Shown here: piece after piece, positions 59,501 to 64,000 of the stretch
How the letters are laid out: every line of letters starts with the position of its first letter
Numbering within the stretch: position 1 is the stretch's first letter
From: Azolla caroliniana
Lineage: Eukaryota; Polypodiophyta
Direction of reading: 5' to 3'
Assembly: GCA_043228905.1 (NCBI GenBank)
Contig: JBHGNT010000005.1
Coordinates: 21,948,001-22,012,000, forward strand
Length of the DNA: 64,000 nt
Notes under the pieces: model-generated
The model's input: the letters and a program-made list of their open reading frames with translations, nothing else
The model's database searches: none
What the model was told of the DNA's origin: nothing
Program-made: the position numbers and the translations under genes

Positions 59501-62244
59501 CCACATAGTCAATCATCAGAATGATCATAAATCAGTAGGTTAAAAGCATCTGGAAATGAAAGGTTTCTATCTACTAAGGAGCATAACACTAGCCTGATTA
59601 CTATAAGTTCCGTAGCTAAGAACTACTTAACTATCTTCAAACATGAGGAACAGAAAAAACGAGCACTATACCAGATTTCTTCCCTTAGATTATTGATGTT
59701 TGCAAACATACTATATAAATATTCTTATAACTACGAGTGTTTAAATCGTTTGGGAATAGATTTAGGTGTCAACAGAAAACTTCAAACCTGGGTAGCGGCT
59801 CCTCTCTCTTCTTATTTACAGTGTCTAGATAGAGTCCAACATAATCCTGAAAAGATTTTATGGGCAATCTCTGCCCATTCAGCTCTACTTTCACAGTCCT
59901 TCCGAGACAACCTGCTATATCTAGAACTCTCTTGCTCATCAAAGCCACAACATCATCTTCCAATTTTTTCATTTGAAACTTTGCAAGATCTGGTCTGAAT
60001 GTAACCTTGGTCCAATTTTCATTGGCCTTGCAAGCTGTGATTATCGGTTCTGATTTCGAGCTCATGTTATTTCTGAAAACCTGTTACATATAGCATATAT
60101 TGATGCAATAGCAAGGTATTATATTTTGACATTAATCAAGCTCAAATGCTAGCATTAGGTCAAGCAACGAGATCTACTTGTTTATATCTCTTTAAACGTC
60201 TTCCGTCAGCTGTTTCGATGATGAATTCTGTAGAAAATATGTTGGCTAACTTTGCTCCATAGCCATTTCTCCCACCTGTTGTCTTCTTTTGAGTATCATC
60301 ATAGTTACTGCTTGTGAGAAGATGGGCAAATATCATCTCAGGCACATAAACTCCTTCTTCTCCATGAATCTCAACAGGTACACCATCTCCACTGTTGTAT
60401 ATACTTATCATGTTTTGCTCAACGTTGATTTCTACTTTCACAGAATCCATGGAGGGATCCCTTTGTTTATTATCTGCTGCATTAACTAGGATCTCATCAA
60501 ATATCTTATACAGTCCTGGCACATAGGTTACATTCCGACAAACCAAGGACTGGCCTTCATAGACCCAAAGATTCTGACTGTGCTTCTCAACGGATCCAAC
60601 ATAAGTATCAGGTCTCAATAAAATATGCTCCAATTGTGACTTCTTCTGATATGTTTCTTCAATCGTCTTTTCTTGCTTGCCTGCGTTAATATTGGCACCA
60701 GAGCTGGTCTGAAGGGGCTTAACAGCAGAAGATTTTTTCGCCACGTTTCCTCCTGAAGCTTTACTTTTGGAAGCCTAAATAAGAAGAAAAATCTTCATTT
60801 ACGAGAATCAATTCTATCCTCCTAATATTTATGATGTGAAAAAAATCCAAGATCAAAATTTTCTTTCGTGCAGAAAAACAAGTATTGCTCGCATATGCAG
60901 AAGCTTGATATCAATGCAATAAACGATTAATAATGAAATAAATTTCAAAGTGAGCCTCCATTCGATTCTCTTATGTGTTCAACACAATGATTTCTCTGCA
61001 TGAGTAACAACTTCTGAGCAAAGATCTTTGAGCAAATTTGCTATAAGTGAATGAGGCAAAATCAGCAGGATACACTGTCAAATTCTGAACCAAATGGAAG
61101 AGGAAATAAATGAAAACGAGAGGACGGTCATATTTAGAAACTTGGATCGCGATGAAAGAGCAATGTCGCTCATATATACAAATGATTTCTTCACATGAAG
61201 ATTAATTTCTGGCAAAGATCGTTGAAGACAAGTAGCAACGGAAGAACATTTTGTCTTTTGTGTGGAAAATTTGAGTTTTTCTTTAGATGAATCTTAAGTT
61301 CTGAGCAAAGATCGTTGAAGAAACATGCGCAGATGAATTTACAAAAAGAAAAAACGTGAGTGAAGAAAGTAAACTCAAGCCAGAAAACTCAGAGATTAAT
61401 CTACAAAAGAAACATGAAAGAACGAGGACTTGAAAATATAGACATGTTAAGAATGCAAAGACTGTCCAACAAAACAATTGGGTTCGAAGAAATGCCCAAA
61501 GAATCAAATTCTTTTAGAACGTAAATTCAAATAAACGCTTAAGAATTGGATTCTTAAGGAATGGGAGATAAATGACTGTAATAATATTCAAGCCAGAAAA
61601 TTACACTGACAAATCTACAAAGTGAGAAAAAAGGTAATGATATTCATTCAAGAAGAATAAACTGATTGAACAACACGGATGGGAAAAGTTAAAAGAAAAA
61701 CGTAATGATATTCATGCAAGAAGAATACAGTGAGACAAAAACAGAATGCAATATGAGGAAGGAAAGAATTGGGAAATACTGAAAAATCTACAAAGATAGA
61801 AAGAAAAACAGGAAGTAAAAAATTAAGAGGAAAACAATGAGAAAATGAAGGAATACGATTAGCGCAGTGAAAGAAGAATGAATTGAGAAGAAAAGAAAGG
61901 ATGAACAAAGATCTAAAACAAAATAAAGAATTTTGAAGAGCATTGTAACCTGAACGATTAGAAGAGAGAAAGACGAGTGGATTCTGAAGAAAAAGAAGAA
62001 TGACAAGGGATTTAAAACCAAACCAAACAAAGAAAAAGGAATTTAGAAGATCAGTGTATCCTGAACGATTAGAATAGAAGAGAGAAAGACGAATGAATTG
62101 TGAAGAAAAGAAAGGATGACAAGAGATCGAAACGAATGAAAATCAAGAAAAGACTGAAGAAGATGATCGCACCTTCTTCTTCTGAGGAGGAGGAGGAGAA
62201 GCAACATCGTGATTTTCCTGGCCGATTAGCAGTAGATTTTCCAT
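53582..62244 (-). CDS. TOP2: DNA topoisomerase II, 21 coding exons, C-terminal frame broken at a C9 run
   Basis: TOP2 passes one DNA duplex through another with ATP in the nucleus. Exons: 62173-62244, 60178-60774, 59788-60080, 59428-59494, 59085-59355, 58792-58991, 58479-58688, 58296-58409, 58117-58227, 57703-57867, 57439-57624, 57209-57364, 56969-57102, 56711-56879, 56449-56637, 56094-56280, 55514-55992, 55131-55236, 54926-54993, 54785-54860, 53582-54308. The GHKL ATPase has [25 protein letters not shown] and the QTK loop. TOPRIM has EGDSA (Glu492) and TDQDHDG (Asp569, 571, 573). The catalytic Tyr is Tyr824 in GRYVFT. Spacing fits yeast TOP2 (449, 526, 782). An acidic nuclear tail follows. 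Start chosen at 62244: ATG, then [17 protein letters not shown] in phase. The last exon shifts frame at 53734-53742; read as given, the protein ends at 53545. Confidence 0.96.
56880..56968 (-). other. TOP2 intron 13, GC-AG type, 89 bp
   Basis: The donor reads CTG/GCAAGT and the acceptor CTCCAG. Only this choice keeps the frame and restores the conserved EPIWY...PIIP block, with the Trp codon split across the junction. A GT four bases downstream (CAA/GTATCT) would shift the frame. Confidence 0.85.
57985..58066 (+). mobile_element. LINE family 1 3'-end remnant inside TOP2 intron 9
   Basis: A stretch of about 80 bases, antisense to TOP2, matches the 3' UTR of the LINE at 1310-1390, with a shared core TTGTCTCATRGRCCAAATTTGG and a T-rich tail. 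It contains a perfect 16-nt palindrome at 58019-58034. It lies in the 249-bp intron 57868-58116, away from both splice sites. It is a dead 5'-truncated insertion or an SINE-like derivative of the LINE tail. Confidence 0.78.
60775..62172 (-). other. TOP2 intron 1 (about 1.4 kb)
   Basis: The longest intron of the gene. Donor AAG/GTGCGA, acceptor TTATTTAG. The plus strand is very A/G-rich with repeated AGAAGAA and AAGAAAG words, so the transcript is T/C-rich throughout. A block of about 60 bases near 61930-61985 recurs, diverged, at 62050-62110 (CCTGAACGATTAGAA...GAGAAAGACGA). Confidence 0.75.
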
Positions 62245-62470
62245 GGAAGCTCGAGTTCGAATCAGACGATGAATCCAAACTCACTCTCTCTCTGGCCAGG
62301 AAATCGCGGACTCCAAATTCAAAAATTAATTCCAGTTAATTCCCCAATTTGAAGATTCAAAACTTTCCCCACGAAGGAAAGAAGAAAGATTTGGCCTTCC
62401 AACGAACGGATGAAGAAAGGGATCGGGATCAATGGTGCCTGAATCAAAGCACATCCTTATATTTCAGTCG
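62245..62470 (-). promoter_or_regulatory. Probable TOP2 leader and TATA-like box
   Basis: AATATAAGG on the minus strand (62455-62463) lies about 210 bases before the ATG and would place a start near 62425. No ATG occurs upstream in this leader on the minus strand up to the in-frame region I checked (62245-62290); the GTG at 62284 opens a different frame and is not a start. Confidence 0.4.
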
Positions 62471-64000
62471 GGCGTCGATCGATCTCGGAATCAAATTTGA
62501 GAAAGATTAATAGTGATAATCAAACTATTGCCCATTTAATTAGAGTAATTCAAATTAGATTCATCACGAGCGAAAAATAAATCAGGCATTTAACTAAAGT
62601 TGAGAAAAGATGATTGATTGCACCTCTCTTTTCCATTCGAGTTTTTATGATGATGAATAGTGATCGTGGGGGAATAATTGGAAAATAAGGATGGAGCTTA
62701 CATGAAGTCTGATTGGCAATAATAAATCCTCATTAGCTCTTATTTAACAGCTGATCGATCGTCCGAATTATCTAGGGATGGCCAATTTCATTATTTACTA
62801 TGAAACCATCAACATATTAACTACTTTGCCCGTGATTTGACAATTAAGAGGCAGGTTAATTATGTGGAAATATTTAATCTAAATATAATATTTATTTATT
62901 ATTACGAAAAGTTATTTCTATTATTATACTTTAAAGAAAACTCTTCATTTGAAGAGACATAACTTTTTGTTCATCGTCTCTACTAAGAAGCCATTTGGGC
63001 TAATGTAACACACACAATTAATATAGAACAATTTTGTGTATGTGTGATCTCTCTCTCAATCTCTATTTGTATAGTTGCCGATTTCTACAAATTAGGTAGC
63101 TATCCACGAGCTCTGCTTAATAAATCAACCGTTAATCAAGCTTGCCTTGTGAATCAAATCTTAATCTTAAACAACCAAAGTGTTAGCATAATCCCATATA
63201 TGCTAGGCACTACCGATTATACTGTAGGCTTCTAATCACTCAAATGGATTAGTAATTACTAATGCCCCCCTCTTTCCGTATTGTATCTAAGGTTTAGGTG
63301 CGTATAATACCTCGTGAATGGTACTGTTATACACATACTATATCTTAAAGTTACTCTGCTGAATCGTTCACCTTTTTTATTTGGTTTAATCCAGTACTTA
63401 ACTTACCGGGTTGGTGCAAATTGAATTACGTATAATAAGTACTTCTTCAGGAAAAACTCTAAATTTCATCAATATTAAGAAACATAATACACAGAATGCA
63501 CACTTTATATTCTATTTAGGGGCTTGAAAATGGTTTTGGGGTTCTAGACCACTCCAAAACGCATCACAGATACATATGGTCCTAAACTACTGGAATAATT
63601 ACGACCATTTACCTCTGTGCTAAGGTTAGAAGCACTAAATAAACTTCTTAATTGGCAATTGAAACACAGGGACATATGTGCCAAATCACAGCCCATAGCA
63701 TCTGCAAACTACTTCAACTGGTACAATCTCATGGGAATCCTCTCTGGCCAATCACTAAATCAAGTTTACTGCTTAAATAAATGGCATTCTTATAATGGAG
63801 AGCTCATTGTTTATATTTCTGGTAGGATCGCTGCTAGCTAAAAAAGGAGAATTATTCATTCTCTTTGTGGGAGGTGGCATAGAGGATCCAAAACAATGAT
63901 TCACTGGATATGGACTTATTCACCAACAATAACTTTTAATCCATCAAATTGAAGGACAAACTTCGACTCAGATTTCCAAACATATAGTCTGGAAAATCTT
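62471..64000. other. Spacer upstream of TOP2
   Basis: AT-rich with short frames only (63044-63235, 63617-63841 on plus). These show no motif I recognise and no supported splice partners. No repeat or RNA gene is seen. Confidence 0.45.

Noticed and set aside
60160-60744. TOP2 starting at 60744
   Set aside because: The codon there is GTG, inside exon 2. An acceptor at 60775 and an upstream ATG exon at 62173-62244 give a continuous, in-phase start.
62069-62284. Minus-strand frame beginning [15 protein letters not shown]
   Set aside because: It opens at GTG, overlaps TOP2 exon 1 in another phase, and would meet a stop soon after splicing to exon 2.

Overview
Land-plant nuclear DNA (established by gene families and intron structure; no database search was possible). 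It is AT-rich and retrotransposon-dense, with two single-copy host genes on the minus strand. I can reconstruct both exon by exon: a plant-type CLASP microtubule-associated protein (11694-19805, 22 coding exons, 1,483 aa) and DNA topoisomerase II (53582-62244, 21 coding exons, about 1,525 aa if the C-terminal frame is continuous). The plant copia elements, the initiator-Met-tRNA-type primer site, the L1-type LINEs with a C-terminal zf-RVT domain and the mostly short GT-AG introns all fit a plant. I cannot name the species; a non-flowering lineage is possible but unproven.

Layout. 1-1392: 3' end of a plus-strand LINE (family 1). 1393-6395: two minus-strand LINEs (A and B) head to tail, each bounded on both sides by (TC)n/(GA)n tracts. 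6825-8216: 5'-truncated LINE of another family (C) with a recognisable target-site duplication. 8217-11693: AT-rich spacer. 11694-19805: CLASP; upstream lie a degenerate repeat series (19852-20790), a CT-rich leader/promoter zone and large microsatellites (to about 22045). 22046-29455: gene-poor, with an unrecognised decayed coding-like segment at 22.1-22.9 kb and a diverged copy at 24.2 kb. 29455-29640: scrap of an unusual Ty3/gypsy reverse transcriptase. 29730-35264: essentially full-length plus-strand LINE (D), again flanked on both sides by (AG)n. 35293-38120: decayed copia on minus. About 38424-38957: gypsy fragment. 38958-41530: LINE family C. 41531-47275: spacer with a GC-rich island, a 313-bp foldback MITE, a 93-bp minisatellite and a 144-bp duplication. 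47276-52884: complete but dead LTR copia element. 53582-62244: TOP2. The rest to 64000 is spacer.

Main observations. (1) Three LINEs related to one another (A, B, D) all sit inside same-orientation (GA)n tracts and end in (GA)n, not poly(A), as expected of a microsatellite-targeting LINE. (2) A LINE 3'-end remnant inside a TOP2 intron keeps a hairpin with a compensatory base change relative to family 1. (3) Three GC-AG introns, all with GCAAGT donors, occur in the two host genes. (4) A nine-base C run shifts the frame near the end of TOP2. Every retroelement here carries stops or frameshifts; CLASP and the TOP2 catalytic core look intact.
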